From Pseudomonas monteilii (lineage in GTDB: Bacteria > Pseudomonadota > Gammaproteobacteria > Pseudomonadales > Pseudomonadaceae): a stretch of 64,000 bases of DNA. Location: contig CP013997.1 of assembly GCA_001534745.1 (NCBI GenBank), positions 806,001-870,000 on the forward strand. Reading direction: 5' to 3'. Positions 36,496 through 45,321 of the stretch are shown piece by piece (position 1 is the first letter of the stretch; every line of letters starts with the position of its first letter). The position numbers and the translations under genes were made by a program. The notes beneath the pieces are model-generated. The model made no database searches. It was not told the origin of the DNA and was given only the letters and a program-made list of their open reading frames with translations.

Positions 36496-36642
36496 CCTGT
36501 GTCGCCCGGAACGCAGGCTGCGTTTCTGACACAGGAGGGCTGATATCGATGCTCACGGCTGTACGCCGTGAGTCATCACCGGATAGAGGCAGTGTCTCGA
36601 CGCTGGCGCGACTACGTTCCGCCAAGCCGACAGCACTGCCTC
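36496..36642. terminator. Three consecutive hairpins between the ferritin-like and OprD genes
   Basis: Hairpin 1: CCTGTGTC (36496-36503) with GACACAGG (36528-36535), enclosing AACGCAG/CTGCGTT. Hairpin 2: CTCACGGC (36552-36559) with GCCGTGAG (36565-36572). Hairpin 3: GAGGCAGTG (36586-36594) with CACTGCCTC (36634-36642), followed by TTTCCGTTT. The last may terminate the plus-strand transcript. Together they fill most of the gap between convergent genes. Confidence 0.6.
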
Positions 36643-36670
36643 TTTCCGTTTGGGGGACAGCGTCCTGCTG

Positions 36671-38002
36671 TCAGAAGATGTTCAGCGGGTAGTCGACGAT
36701 CACCCGGTATTCATCGACATCGTTGTCGACCCACGAATACCCTTGGCTGCCCCGGTGACTGGCGTAGCGCAGCTGCACGGCCAGGTCCTTGAACTGACCC
36801 TCCTGAACCACGTAGCGCACGTCCAGATCGCGCTCCCAGTGGTGGGCGTCCTTGCCATCGGGGTTGTACCAGTTGCCGTAGCCGCTGCTGCTGCGATCGG
36901 CCTTGGTCAGGTCGATCTCGCCCCGTGAGTAGGACAGGGTCGTGCTCAGCCCCGGATAGCCCAGTGCCGAGAAGTCGTAGCCGTACTGCAGCTTCCAGGA
37001 GCGCTCGTTGGGCCCGTTGAAGTCCGAGTACATCCGCGAGTTGTCGAGGAAGACGCTGTCACCCTGGTTGATGTAGTCGAACGGGGTGTCGCCATTGACG
37101 CGCTGGTAAGCGGCCGTGACGCTGTGGCCATCGACGTCCAGGGTCAGGTGCAGGCTGTAGGTATTGTTGTCGATGGTGCCCAGCAGCGCCTTGCCAGTGT
37201 CCTGGGTATGGTAGACATGGAACCCAGGATTGAGGCTGACATGGTCGTTGATGACATGGATGTACTCGAAATCGGCGTAGTACTGGTTCCAGATGTCCTG
37301 AAGTTCGGCGCCATACAGACTGGCGGTGATGTTCGGTGTACCGCTCCAGGTCGCACCGGCCCAGTTCAGATGATGGCTTTTGCTGCCGTCGGCCAGCGTG
37401 CCGTAGAACGTGTCGATACGACGGTGTCCGCTCTGATTGTAAGGCTTGGTGAAGCTGGCCTGGCCGCCTTCGAGCATGAGCCCATCGATGCTGGTGTTGG
37501 TCAGGCTGACCCCACGGAAGGTCTGCGGCAGCATGCGCGTCTCGCCACCGGCGATCACCGGGTTGGTGAGGAACAGGTCGCCGGCCTTGAGTTCGGTGTC
37601 GAACGCCTTGAGCTTGATCGCTGCCCCTGCCGTGGAGAAGGCGCCTGGCGCCTTGCCCAGTTCGCCGTCGTCCTGGTAATGCAGCGGCAGGATGCTGGTC
37701 CCGGCGTGCCCGCCACCGCCATCGAGCTTCAGCCCCAGCATGGCATGTGCATCGAGGCCGAAGCCTACCGTGCCGGGTGTATAGCCGGACTGGAAGCGCG
37801 CGACGAAGCCTTGCCCCCACTCGCGGTTGTCGGCATTGCCTGGGTTGAGCTGGTTGCGATTGAAATAGGCATTGCGTGCGTTGACGTTCAGCGAAGCGCC
37901 TTCGATGAAGCCTTCGGGCTGTTCGTCAGCCGCGTGAGCGGCAGCAGGAATCGTTGCAGCCATTGCAACGAAAAGCGGCGTGAAGCGGGACACGATGGGC
38001 AC
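36671..38002 (-). CDS. OprD-family outer-membrane porin
   Basis: A 443-residue substrate-specific porin. The signal peptide ends at AHA (about residue 24). The mature part begins [20 protein letters not shown], has the OprD-type [19 protein letters not shown], and closes with [10 protein letters not shown], a terminal Phe. The family takes up small carboxylates or basic amino acids; the substrate is not readable. The start is GTG at 38002 with AAGGAG nine bases upstream. Confidence 0.92.
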   Translation of the reverse strand: MPIVSRFTPLFVAMAATIPAAAHAADEQPEGFIEGASLNVNARNAYFNRNQLNPGNADNREWGQGFVARFQSGYTPGTVGFGLDAHAMLGLKLDGGGGHAGTSILPLHYQDDGELGKAPGAFSTAGAAIKLKAFDTELKAGDLFLTNPVIAGGETRMLPQTFRGVSLTNTSIDGLMLEGGQASFTKPYNQSGHRRIDTFYGTLADGSKSHHLNWAGATWSGTPNITASLYGAELQDIWNQYYADFEYIHVINDHVSLNPGFHVYHTQDTGKALLGTIDNNTYSLHLTLDVDGHSVTAAYQRVNGDTPFDYINQGDSVFLDNSRMYSDFNGPNERSWKLQYGYDFSALGYPGLSTTLSYSRGEIDLTKADRSSSGYGNWYNPDGKDAHHWERDLDVRYVVQEGQFKDLAVQLRYASHRGSQGYSWVDNDVDEYRVIVDYPLNIF

Positions 38003-38206
38003 CGGTACGGGCTCCTTTGTACGAGAGGGTGGACAGGTCGTGTTGTCGGCCCGGCTACTTTCTCGTCAGGAACGTACACACCGCGAAGGGATGAACAGCA
38101 CACGAAAGAAAAGCCGCCGGTCGACCAGCGGCTGGGTAAACTACCACACCGAAACGATTCGTGCCGCGACGCCATTGGCGTACCGGCAGGTGCGTCGACA
38201 CGTGGG

Positions 38207-38431
38207 TCAGCTGTCGCCCTGGGTACTGTCGTGCGCCTTGGAAGCGGTCTGCTGTGCGTCCTGCAGCCCTTCGGCACGCTGTGCGGCGAACGCTTCGCGC
38301 GCAGCCTGATGGGTCGCGTCGAGCGCTGCGTTGCGCGCAACGAACGCCGGTGATTCTTCGGCCATCGCCCAAGGTGAAGACAACAGCGTGGACAGCAGGG
38401 AAACGCACACGAGTTTGGAATGGATCGACAT
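38207..38431 (-). CDS. Small exported hypothetical protein, 74 aa
   Basis: A 74-residue protein with a clear signal peptide (KLVCVSLLSTLLSSPWAMA, cleavage near residue 24) and a short Ala/Gln-rich helical mature part of about 50 residues. AAGGA precedes the ATG. It resembles the many small periplasmic helical proteins of Pseudomonas, but no family can be named. Confidence 0.65.
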   Translation of the reverse strand: MSIHSKLVCVSLLSTLLSSPWAMAEESPAFVARNAALDATHQAAREAFAAQRAEGLQDAQQTASKAHDSTQGDS

Positions 38432-38579
38432 GAGACACGTCCTTCTTGCCAGGCAAGTATCGGTTGAATGCCCCTACGGTAGGCGTGAAACGGACGTTTA
38501 AACAGCGACCGGCTGGAGAATGACTATTGCGTTTCAGGTAATAATTCACCCGAAAGTGGTGGGTATCTTCTTGAAAGCG

Positions 38580-38604
38580 GCGAGCTTGAGCGATTCAAGC
38601 TCGC
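38580..38604. terminator. Hairpin downstream of the 109-aa exported protein gene
   Basis: GCGAGCTTGA and TCAAGCTCGC form a 10-bp stem with a 5-base loop. On the minus strand it is followed by GCCGCTTTC, a weak T-run, so it may terminate the gene ending at 38678. Confidence 0.45.
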
Positions 38605-38677
38605 GCAGGAGGCAGGCCGGTCGGCGCTTCAGCGCTCGGAAAGCCAGCAGTGGGACGACGAAAGGACAGGGCCGTTT

Positions 38678-39007
38678 CTAGCGGATCAGCCGACCCTTGA
38701 GTGACGAGGCCTGCCACTCGCTGACGAAGGCACGTTGCTGCTGCTTGTCGAACAGGCACAATTCGGTGCCGGTGCGTTTGTTCAGGTGCTTTTGTGGGTA
38801 GGTGCCTTCGAGCACCAGGGCGCTGTAGCCGACCTGGTCTTCGAACTCGACCGGTTTGCCACGCACGTGGGCGTCCTTGAACTGGCTGGCGGCCAGGCAG
38901 GTCTTGAGGACCTGTTGACGGTGTTCGGTCCAGGCCTGTTCACTGGAGGCCTGGGCGGTGCCGACCGATACCAGGCAGGCCAGCAGGGGAAGAATGAAGC
39001 GTTTCAT
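38678..39007 (-). CDS. Exported hypothetical protein, 109 aa
   Basis: Signal peptide MKRFILPLLACLVSVGTAQA, then a mature domain of about 89 residues. It has two Cys (LKTCLAASQFKDA and ELCLFDKQQQRAF) that could form a disulfide. The VLEGTYPQKHLNKRTGTELC segment suggests a small beta-rich periplasmic domain. I do not recognise a family. It is a single gene between cheV and the 74-residue exported protein, all on the minus strand. Confidence 0.75.
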   Translation of the reverse strand: MKRFILPLLACLVSVGTAQASSEQAWTEHRQQVLKTCLAASQFKDAHVRGKPVEFEDQVGYSALVLEGTYPQKHLNKRTGTELCLFDKQQQRAFVSEWQASSLKGRLIR

Positions 39008-39120
39008 GGCGGTCTCGCGTGGGCATGACGTTGACCACAGAGTAATGCCAATCGCGTGGTCGGTTCAAAGCTTCGTTGCCGAGGCGTCCTGTCCGACCGT
39101 TCCGACCGTCGTGAACGACG

Positions 39121-40020
39121 TCAGCGCTCGGCGAAGACCACGGCCTCGGCAGCCGTCATCAGGCAATCGGTCAGCTCCGGGGACGAGAACTTGGTCAGGA
39201 TGGCGTTGGCGCCGCAAAGCCTGGCCTTTTCGCCGGCCATGGCGCTGTCCAGCGACGTATGCAGCAACACGTAGAGGTGCTGGAAGTCCGGCGTCTCGCG
39301 CAAGGTCCGCGTGAAGGCGTAACCATCCATTTCCGACATCTCGATGTCTGAGACCACGATGTTGATCTCCTTGTCGGTGCCTTGCAGTTCCAGCAGCACG
39401 TCGATGGCTTCGCGGGCGCTGCGCGCCGTACGGCATTCGATGCCCAGGTTGCGCAAGGTGAACACCGATTGCTGCAGCGCCACCAGGCTGTCGTCGACCA
39501 CCAGGATGTTGGCTGCGGCCAGCAGCATCGATTGATCATGGTCCAGGGCGCCCACAGGAGGGTCCTGACTGGGCGGAACGATGCCCTGCAAGACCTTCTC
39601 GATGTCCAGGACCTGCACCAGTTGCCCGTCGACCTCGGTGACGCCGGTGATGAAGGCGCTGCGGCCTGACCCATGGGGCGGCGACTTGATGTCGTGGCTG
39701 CGGCAATGAATGATTCGGCTGACCGACTGCACGTGCAGGCCTTGGCGCGATCGGCTGATGTCGGTGACGATCAGGCAGCCCCCTTGCGGATCGGCCAAGG
39801 GGCGCTCGCCGATGGCACGGGACAGGTCGATGACCGACAGCGCCTGGCCACGCAGGGTCGCCACGCCTCGCACGTGCGGATGCGATTGCGGCAGCACGGT
39901 CAGGACGGGGCAAGGGATGATTTCGCTGACTTTGAGCAGGTTGATCGCCATCAGCTTGCCACTGCGCAGGGTGAACAGCAGCAGCGACAGAGCGTCCGCA
40001 CGGGCGTTTCGGGTGGGCAT
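39121..40020 (-). CDS. cheV: Chemotaxis protein CheV
   Basis: A 299-residue fusion of a CheW adaptor domain (1-150; LLLFTLRSGKLMAINLLKV, GVATLRGQALSVIDL, FITGVTEVDGQLVQVLDIE) and a CheY-like receiver (about 170-295; NILVVDDSLVAL, phospho-Asp in IVVSDIEMSEMDG, Lys in ILTKFSSPEL). CheV couples receptors to the CheA kinase and may act as a phosphate sink. No other che genes are nearby. Confidence 0.94.
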   Translation of the reverse strand: MPTRNARADALSLLLFTLRSGKLMAINLLKVSEIIPCPVLTVLPQSHPHVRGVATLRGQALSVIDLSRAIGERPLADPQGGCLIVTDISRSRQGLHVQSVSRIIHCRSHDIKSPPHGSGRSAFITGVTEVDGQLVQVLDIEKVLQGIVPPSQDPPVGALDHDQSMLLAAANILVVDDSLVALQQSVFTLRNLGIECRTARSAREAIDVLLELQGTDKEINIVVSDIEMSEMDGYAFTRTLRETPDFQHLYVLLHTSLDSAMAGEKARLCGANAILTKFSSPELTDCLMTAAEAVVFAER

Positions 40021-40222
40021 GGTGATCGTCGGGCTCGAGTGGACAGGTTGTCAGGTTATCGACCTGCACGAGGCTGGCTTTAACGGCAGCGACGATATTG
40101 AGCCGCAGGGCGGCAGGGCAGTGGTGAGCCACTGCCACCCCGGAGCGCTGTCTGTGCGCCTGATGGGCTGCACGGCAGCCCTGCTGCGCAGTCGTGCACT
40201 CTATAAGGATAGACGGCCCTGC

Positions 40223-41767
40223 TCAGCGCACACCCAGCCGCTTGGCCAGCCGGTTCAGGTTGGCCCGGTCCAGTTGCAGCTCGCGCGCCACGGCGGCCCA
40301 GTTGCCCGCCTGACGTGCCAGGCAGGCTGCGATCACCTGCCGTTGGTAATCGTCCAGCGCCTGGCGCAATCCGCCTTCGGGTACGGCAGGGGAGGGTGGT
40401 TCGGCAGGTACTACGGACGAAGGCGTCGCAGGGCCCAGGTCAAGATCGGCGACCTCCAGCGTCAGGATGCGCGGACGCCGTTCCTGGCGGCCCAGCGCCT
40501 TGAGCGCCGAGCGTCCGATCAGGTGCTCGAGCTCGCGCACATTGCCAGGCCAGGCGTAGTGAAGCAGGGCCGTCTGCGCCGGTTGGCTCAGCCGCAGGCC
40601 ATTGAGCCCCATGCGCGAGCGATTCTGCTCAAGAAAGTAGCCGGCCAGCAGCAGCACGTCGCGCCCACGCTCGCGCAGCGGCGGGACCTGCAAGGGGTAC
40701 ACGCTCAGGCGATGGTAGAAGTCGGCGCGGTAGCGTCCCTCGCGCACGGCCTCGGCCAAGTCCCGGTTGGTCGCCGCGATGAGCCTCACGTCCACATGAT
40801 GCTCGCGGTCCGAGCCCAGGCGCTGCAGGTGGCCGCTCTGCATGACGCGCAGCAGCTTGGCCTGTACGGTAAGCGACAGCTCGCCGACCTCGTCCAGGAA
40901 CAAGGTGCCGCCATGGGCCAGCTCGAACTTGCCGCGCCGCTCCCCGTGTGCGCCCGTGAACGCGCCCCGCACATGGCCGAACAGCTCGCTTTCAACCAAT
41001 GTCTCCGGCAACGCCGCGCAGTTGAGACTGATCAGCGGTTTGTGCGCCCGGTCGCTGGCCTGGTGCAGCGCCTGCGCCACCAGCTCCTTGCCCACTCCGG
41101 TCTCGCCCGTGATCAGCACCGTCATCGGGCTCGCACCCACCAGGCGGATTTCATCAAGCAGGTGCTGGTGCGCCGGGCTCTGGCCGATCATCTCCTGACG
41201 CTGACCACCGGCCTGACGATAGACCTCGGCCCGCTGTTGGGCATCCTCGGCGCGCAGGGCCAGGTGTTCGATGCGCTGGGCGACCGTGACGGTCGCGGCG
41301 GCCAGGCTGGCGAACGCCTGCAGGGCGTCCAGTTCGACGGCGCCGAACTGACCCGGTGTCAGCGAGTCGAGCGTCAGCAACCCCCACGGCCGGTCGTTGA
41401 CCCTCAACGGACAGCCCATGCAGTCATGCACTTCGAGGTCGACGTCGGGGGCGTTGATCAAACCGTCATAAGGGTCGGACAACTCGCTGTCGCTGGCGAA
41501 CCGTGTGGGGTGGTGATGCTCGAGCAGGATCGCGAACCGAGGGTGTTCGCTGATCCGAAATCGCCTGCCCAGGGTGTCGGGCGACAAGCCGTCGACCGCC
41601 AGCGGCACCAGCCACTCGCCCTCCAGCTTCAGCAACGCCGCCGCATCGCATGGCAGCAACGCGCGCATGGCGTGCAGCAGGCGCCGGTAGCGCTCCTGGT
41701 CGGGCAGGTCGCAAGACAGGTCGCTGACCAAGGGCAAGAGCGCCGTCAGCAAAGGTTTCGAGGTCAT
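40223..41767 (-). CDS. norR: NO-responsive sigma-54 activator NorR
   Basis: A 514-residue enhancer-binding protein. The N-terminal GAF domain (about 20-170) would hold the non-haem iron that senses NO. The AAA+ domain has the Walker A GETGVGKE, the sigma-54 contact loop RGAFTGAHG and Walker [15 protein letters not shown] Fis-type helix-turn-helix ends the protein ([20 protein letters not shown]). It is divergent from hmp, and a GT-N7-AC site overlaps its own start codon, suggesting autoregulation. Confidence 0.94.
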   Translation of the reverse strand: MTSKPLLTALLPLVSDLSCDLPDQERYRRLLHAMRALLPCDAAALLKLEGEWLVPLAVDGLSPDTLGRRFRISEHPRFAILLEHHHPTRFASDSELSDPYDGLINAPDVDLEVHDCMGCPLRVNDRPWGLLTLDSLTPGQFGAVELDALQAFASLAAATVTVAQRIEHLALRAEDAQQRAEVYRQAGGQRQEMIGQSPAHQHLLDEIRLVGASPMTVLITGETGVGKELVAQALHQASDRAHKPLISLNCAALPETLVESELFGHVRGAFTGAHGERRGKFELAHGGTLFLDEVGELSLTVQAKLLRVMQSGHLQRLGSDREHHVDVRLIAATNRDLAEAVREGRYRADFYHRLSVYPLQVPPLRERGRDVLLLAGYFLEQNRSRMGLNGLRLSQPAQTALLHYAWPGNVRELEHLIGRSALKALGRQERRPRILTLEVADLDLGPATPSSVVPAEPPSPAVPEGGLRQALDDYQRQVIAACLARQAGNWAAVARELQLDRANLNRLAKRLGVR

Positions 41768-41818
41768 AATGACTCCTGGTAGTCGGTAAGACTCTACCGG
41801 ATCGAGGGTCATTATGAC
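41763..41818. promoter_or_regulatory. Three NorR-type binding sites (GT-N7-AC)
   Basis: GTCATAATGAC (41763-41773), GTCGGTAAGAC (41782-41792) and GTCATTATGAC (41808-41818) all fit GT-N7-AC; the outer two are near-perfect palindromes. The first overlaps the norR start codon. They lie 43-98 bases upstream of the sigma-54-like promoter of hmp. Three sites is also the arrangement known for E. coli norR-norVW. Confidence 0.75.
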
Positions 41819-41860
41819 CTGACCTGCATCAAGACACCCTGTCTACAGGGCCAAAGGGGT

Positions 41861-41876
41861 TGGCACGGTTCCTGAA
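41861..41876 (+). promoter_or_regulatory. Probable sigma-54 promoter of hmp
   Basis: TGGCACGGTTCCTGAA keeps the whole -24 element (TGGCACG) with correct spacing to a weaker -12 element (CTGAA against TTGCA). It lies 51 bases before the hmp start and downstream of the three NorR sites. The -12 mismatch lowers certainty. Confidence 0.5.
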
Positions 41877-41926
41877 GAGGCCCCTGCATCCGATTCCTGG
41901 CTACCTTGCCCTTTGGAGTGACTGCC

Positions 41927-43099
41927 ATGCTCGATGACCAACAACGCGCGATCATCAAGGCCACCGTCCCGCTGCTGGAAACCGGCGGCGAAGCGTTGAC
42001 CACGCATTTCTACGCCATGATGCTCGACGAGTACCCAGAGGTGCGCCCGCTGTTCAATCCCGCGCACCAGGCCAGTGGCGCGCAGCCCCGCGCATTGGCC
42101 AACGCCGTGCTGATGTATGCGCGACACATCGACCGACTCGAACAGCTCGGCGGTCTGGTCGGGCAGATCATCAACAAGCATGTGGCCTTGCAGATCCTGC
42201 CCGAGCATTACCCGATCGTCGGCACCTGCCTGCTGCGTGCCATCCGTGAAGTGTTGGGTGAGGACATCGCCACACCGGCCGTCATCGATGCCTGGGCGGC
42301 GGCCTACCAGCAACTGGCCGACCTGCTCATCGGGGCCGAGGAAGACCTCTACCGGCAGAAGGCGCAGGCCACCGGGGGCTGGCGTGGCGCTAGGTCCTTC
42401 CGGCTGGTGCGGCGCGAGCGGGAAAGCCAGGAGATCGTCTCGTTCTACTTCGAGCCGGTGGACGGCCAGCCCGTGCTCAAGGCCGAACCCGGCCAGTACA
42501 TCGGCGTGCAGCTGTTCATCGACGGCGTCGAGCAGCGGCGCAACTATTCGCTGTCCTCGCGCTGCGATGGTCGACAGTACCGGATCAGCGTCAAGCGCCA
42601 GCCCGGCGGCACGGCGTCCAACTACCTGCACGATCACCTGCAGGTGGGCGATACGGTGCCGATGTTCCCGCCAGCGGGTGACTTCACCCTGGCAGACGGG
42701 CAGGGCCCACTGGTACTGATCAGCGGCGGCGTCGGCATCACCCCGACCCTGGCCATGCTCGAGGCCGCGCTCGAACAAGGACGTCCGGTGACGTTCATCC
42801 ACTGCGCACGCAATGCGGCGGTGCACGCCTTCGGCGACTGGGTCGATGCGCTGGCGGCACGCCATCCGCAGCTCAAGCGGTTCTACTGCTACGCCGAAAG
42901 CGACGGTACGCCAGGCGCCGATGCCATCGGTCTGCTGGACCAGGCGCTGCTCGAACGCTGGCTGCCCAGGGAGGCGCAGGTGTACTACCTCGGGCCGCAA
43001 CCGTTCATGGCTGCCGTGCGCCGTCATCTCCAGGCACTGGGCGTGCCTGAATCGCAGATGCACCATGAGCACTTCGGGCCGGCTGCTGCGTTGGCTTGA
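41927..43099 (+). CDS. hmp: Flavohaemoprotein, nitric oxide dioxygenase
   Basis: A 390-residue enzyme oxidising NO to nitrate. The globin domain (1-140) shows the distal Tyr in THFYAMML and the proximal His in NKHVALQILPEHYPIVG. The FAD domain has RRNYSLSS and the NAD(P)H domain has LISGGVGITPTLAMLEAAL, closing with HHEHFGPA. GGAG at 41915-41918 selects the ATG at 41927. NorR sites and a sigma-54-type promoter upstream indicate induction by NO. Confidence 0.95.
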   Translation: MLDDQQRAIIKATVPLLETGGEALTTHFYAMMLDEYPEVRPLFNPAHQASGAQPRALANAVLMYARHIDRLEQLGGLVGQIINKHVALQILPEHYPIVGTCLLRAIREVLGEDIATPAVIDAWAAAYQQLADLLIGAEEDLYRQKAQATGGWRGARSFRLVRRERESQEIVSFYFEPVDGQPVLKAEPGQYIGVQLFIDGVEQRRNYSLSSRCDGRQYRISVKRQPGGTASNYLHDHLQVGDTVPMFPPAGDFTLADGQGPLVLISGGVGITPTLAMLEAALEQGRPVTFIHCARNAAVHAFGDWVDALAARHPQLKRFYCYAESDGTPGADAIGLLDQALLERWLPREAQVYYLGPQPFMAAVRRHLQALGVPESQMHHEHFGPAAALA

Positions 43100-43232
43100 A
43101 TGCCACACCAGTGGTAACTGACGCATCAGGCGTTTCGCCAAGTGCGTCGTATGGCGCGGCTATGATGGGATCTCCGGCTTTGCCTAGAGCTACTGTCAAC
43201 GTTTTGAAAAAAGGATCGCTATCGCGGCAACC

Positions 43233-43290
43233 TTGCTCAATACCGAGCAACCGGCTAGCATACTCGTACGTTGCTACGATGTAGCTACAT
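43233..43290 (+). promoter_or_regulatory. Promoter and palindromic operator of the toxin-antitoxin pair
   Basis: TTGCTC (43233-43238), a 17-base spacer and TAGCAT (43256-43261) form a plausible promoter. It is followed by overlapping inverted repeats: GCTAC-GAT-GTAGC (43273-43285) and the perfect palindrome ATGTAGCTACAT (43279-43290). Palindromes just before the antitoxin gene are the usual autoregulatory site of such modules. Confidence 0.6.
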
Positions 43291-43309
43291 TATGAGTGGA
43301 GGTGATGTC

Positions 43310-43636
43310 ATGGCTACCGCACTGAAAACCACTGACGTGCGTTGCCGCATCGAAGAGGACTTGAAGGAGCGTGCCACTGCGGTTTTGCAGAGTTGTGGTC
43401 TCAGCGTCAGTGATGCAATGCGTCTTTTTCTTCGCCAGGTTGTTGCCACACAAGGACTGCCTTTCGAGGTACGTGTGCCCAGCGAAAAAACCGCGCGAGC
43501 TCTCGTTCAGGCTCGTGAAATTCGCCGTCAGTTTTATTCGATAGAAGAGATGGTAGAGGATTTGGATGGCGAAGCAGGCGAAGACGCACACGTCGAAGCG
43601 GGCCGCACTGCCAAGAAGCGTCGCGTACACCCGTGA
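43310..43636 (+). CDS. RelB/DinJ-family antitoxin
   Basis: A 108-residue protein whose N-terminal half is a ribbon-helix-helix-like domain: TDVRCRIEEDLKERATAVLQ, then LSVSDAMRLFLRQVVATQGL, then PFEVRVPSEKTARAL, the pattern of DinJ. The basic C-terminus should bind and block the toxin. GGAGG just upstream supports the ATG at 43310 over an earlier one. The gene overlaps the toxin gene by 71 bases, longer than usual. The region looks more A/T-rich than its flanks, suggesting horizontal acquisition. Confidence 0.88.
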   Translation: MATALKTTDVRCRIEEDLKERATAVLQSCGLSVSDAMRLFLRQVVATQGLPFEVRVPSEKTARALVQAREIRRQFYSIEEMVEDLDGEAGEDAHVEAGRTAKKRRVHP

Positions 43637-43883
43637 GTTCAAGAAGTCTTGGCAACGCTACGAGCGCGCCGGGGTGAGGAATATGAACGAAGCTGTCGAG
43701 GTCATGGCGTTACTCTTCAAGGGGCAGCCACTGCCTCCAGAGTATTTGGATCACGAACTGCAAGGAAACTGGGGTGGGGCCCGAGAGTGTCACATCGGTG
43801 GAGATTTTCTGCTGGTGTACGAGGACGATGGTCGCATGCTGACCTTTGTCGATCTAGGTTCTCACAGCGAACTCTTTGGCTAA
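43566..43883 (+). CDS. YafQ-family mRNA interferase toxin
   Basis: A 105-residue RelE/YafQ-type toxin that would cut mRNA on the ribosome. The C-terminal half follows YafQ closely: YLDHELQGNWGGARECHIGG, then DFLLVYEDDGRML, then LGSHSELFG, keeping the His, Asp and terminal His positions known as catalytic in YafQ. A basic N-terminal extension (AKQAKTHTSKRAALPRS) comes from the long overlap with the antitoxin. A start at a later in-frame codon cannot be excluded. Confidence 0.88.
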   Translation: MAKQAKTHTSKRAALPRSVAYTREFKKSWQRYERAGVRNMNEAVEVMALLFKGQPLPPEYLDHELQGNWGGARECHIGGDFLLVYEDDGRMLTFVDLGSHSELFG

Positions 43884-44261
43884 GTTGCACGCTCAGCGCG
43901 CCTGTCGATCAGGCGCTGCGTTGCTCCTTGCGCCGATCGCGCAGCTTCCCCGCGAAGGGCTTCTGACTTTCGAAGGCTACAGGGTAATCACGCTGAACGG
44001 CTTGCAAGTGCCAGTCCCTTGTCGTTTCAAATACGAACACGTTTCATCTTTAATCGACGGTTAATCCCTGTATCCTTCACTCGCAACGGCTACCGCACGT
44101 CGCGGCGTCACGCCGTGGCCGCTCGTTTCATGCGGATGCGTCGTGAACCGTTCGCGCAAAGACCGGTCTGAATCCTCCCGGACAGACTGGATGGCGGTGC
44201 CCTACGAACGTTCGCGGCTCAGCAGTGTTGCGCACCGTCTTGTCCACCGAAGGAAACCGCA
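43884..44261. other. 378-base gap before dsbB, no gene seen
   Basis: The stretch after the toxin gene first continues with A/T-richer sequence and then returns to typical composition. No convincing open frame with a ribosome site is present; a 62-codon frame at 43876 lacks support. The dsbB promoter must lie here, but no strong -35/-10 pair stands out. It may include debris from insertion of the toxin-antitoxin module. Confidence 0.5.
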
Positions 44262-44768
44262 ATGAACGACTACACCTCGCGCCTGAACCGTGAACGGCGC
44301 TTTCTGGCACTGCTGGGGCTCATTTGCCTGGCGTTGATCGGCGGGGCGCTGTACATGCAGATCGTGCTGGGCGAAGCGCCTTGCCCACTGTGCATCCTGC
44401 AGCGGTATGCACTGCTGCTGATCGCCCTGTTCGCGTTCATCGGGGCCGCCATGCCCACCGCCCGAGGTGTCACACTGTTCGAAGGCTTTGTGGTGCTCAG
44501 CGCGATCGGCGGGGTGATTGCAGCCGGCCGCCATGTGTATATACTCGCCAACCCGGATGTCAGCTGCGGCATCGATGTCCTGCAGCCCATCGTCGATGAG
44601 CTGCCCCTGGCCAAGGTCTGGCCGCTGGTGTTCCAGGTCGATGGATTCTGCACCACGCCCTACCCCCCCGTGCTGGGGTTGTCGCTGGCCCAGTGGGCGT
44701 TGCTGGCCTTCGTCCTGACCGCTGTGCTGGTGCCTGCAGGCATCGTTCGTAACCGCCGCCGTCCCTAG
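44262..44768 (+). CDS. dsbB: Disulfide bond formation protein DsbB
   Basis: A 168-residue inner-membrane quinone reductase that reoxidises DsbA. Four hydrophobic helices are visible. The redox Cys pairs are C41-P-L-C44 and C102 with C130 (DVSCGIDVL and GFCTTPYPP), at the expected spacing. GGAAA lies shortly before the ATG. It stands alone before the long cyo leader. Confidence 0.94.
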   Translation: MNDYTSRLNRERRFLALLGLICLALIGGALYMQIVLGEAPCPLCILQRYALLLIALFAFIGAAMPTARGVTLFEGFVVLSAIGGVIAAGRHVYILANPDVSCGIDVLQPIVDELPLAKVWPLVFQVDGFCTTPYPPVLGLSLAQWALLAFVLTAVLVPAGIVRNRRRP

Positions 44769-45321
44769 ACCAAGCGCGCCACTTGCGCAAGTCGAGCGAC
44801 CCGCCGAGTGGCCCTGAAAATCCTGTGGTTAATCCCGTTCGAATCGACCGAAGCCTTGAAATAGAAGGGCTGCAAGGGGTGTGAAAGGGGTGTGACAAAC
44901 TGTCGCGAACCTGATTTTTTGCGGCTTATTGTTACAGTTTTCGCAAGAGACTGTTGCTCAATAAGTCATAGTCAAGGGTTTACGACCTATCTACAATCGC
45001 CCCCAATTTCCGTTCGGCACTGCTTGCAAGTCGCAGGATTGAAGGAAGCCAAGGCTCCTTTTTGCTGACTTAGCCAAGCGTCGCCCAACGGCGATACCGG
45101 GCGGATCTCCCTCCGCGTTTTCTCGCACCAAATGGACTTGGTCTGCAGTACGGGCTAAGCCTACGAAGCCATATGACACCGCAACTGTGCTCGATGCCGC
45201 GTTTCAGCAGTCGAACACCCCGGCACGAGCGCATTCGCACCACATGCTGACGCTTGGCAGGACGAAGTGTTGGTGACCAAAACATAATTGCATTGAAGCA
45301 AGCTGATCTAGAGGTCGTGAG
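44769..45321 (+). promoter_or_regulatory. Long leader/promoter region of the cyo operon
   Basis: This 553-base gap has no gene. It holds two adjacent 11-base repeats AAGGGGTGTGA (44874-44884 and 44885-44895) and an attenuator-like hairpin. In that hairpin AAGG-A-AGC (45042-45049) pairs with GCTCCTT (45054-45060), followed by TTT. It lies about 260 bases before cyoA. The promoter itself cannot be fixed by eye; no clear ANR/FNR palindrome was found. Confidence 0.4.

Noticed and set aside
41761..41820. 13-bp inverted repeat as a possible terminator
   Set aside because: It overlaps the norR start codon and lies between divergent genes; the GT-N7-AC NorR-site reading explains it better.
43096..43284. 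62-codon open frame just before the antitoxin gene
   Set aside because: No ribosome site and it runs through the promoter/operator region of the toxin-antitoxin pair.
43876..44064. 62-codon open frame after the toxin gene
   Set aside because: Starts inside the toxin stop region with no ribosome site; may be a remnant but cannot be supported as a gene.
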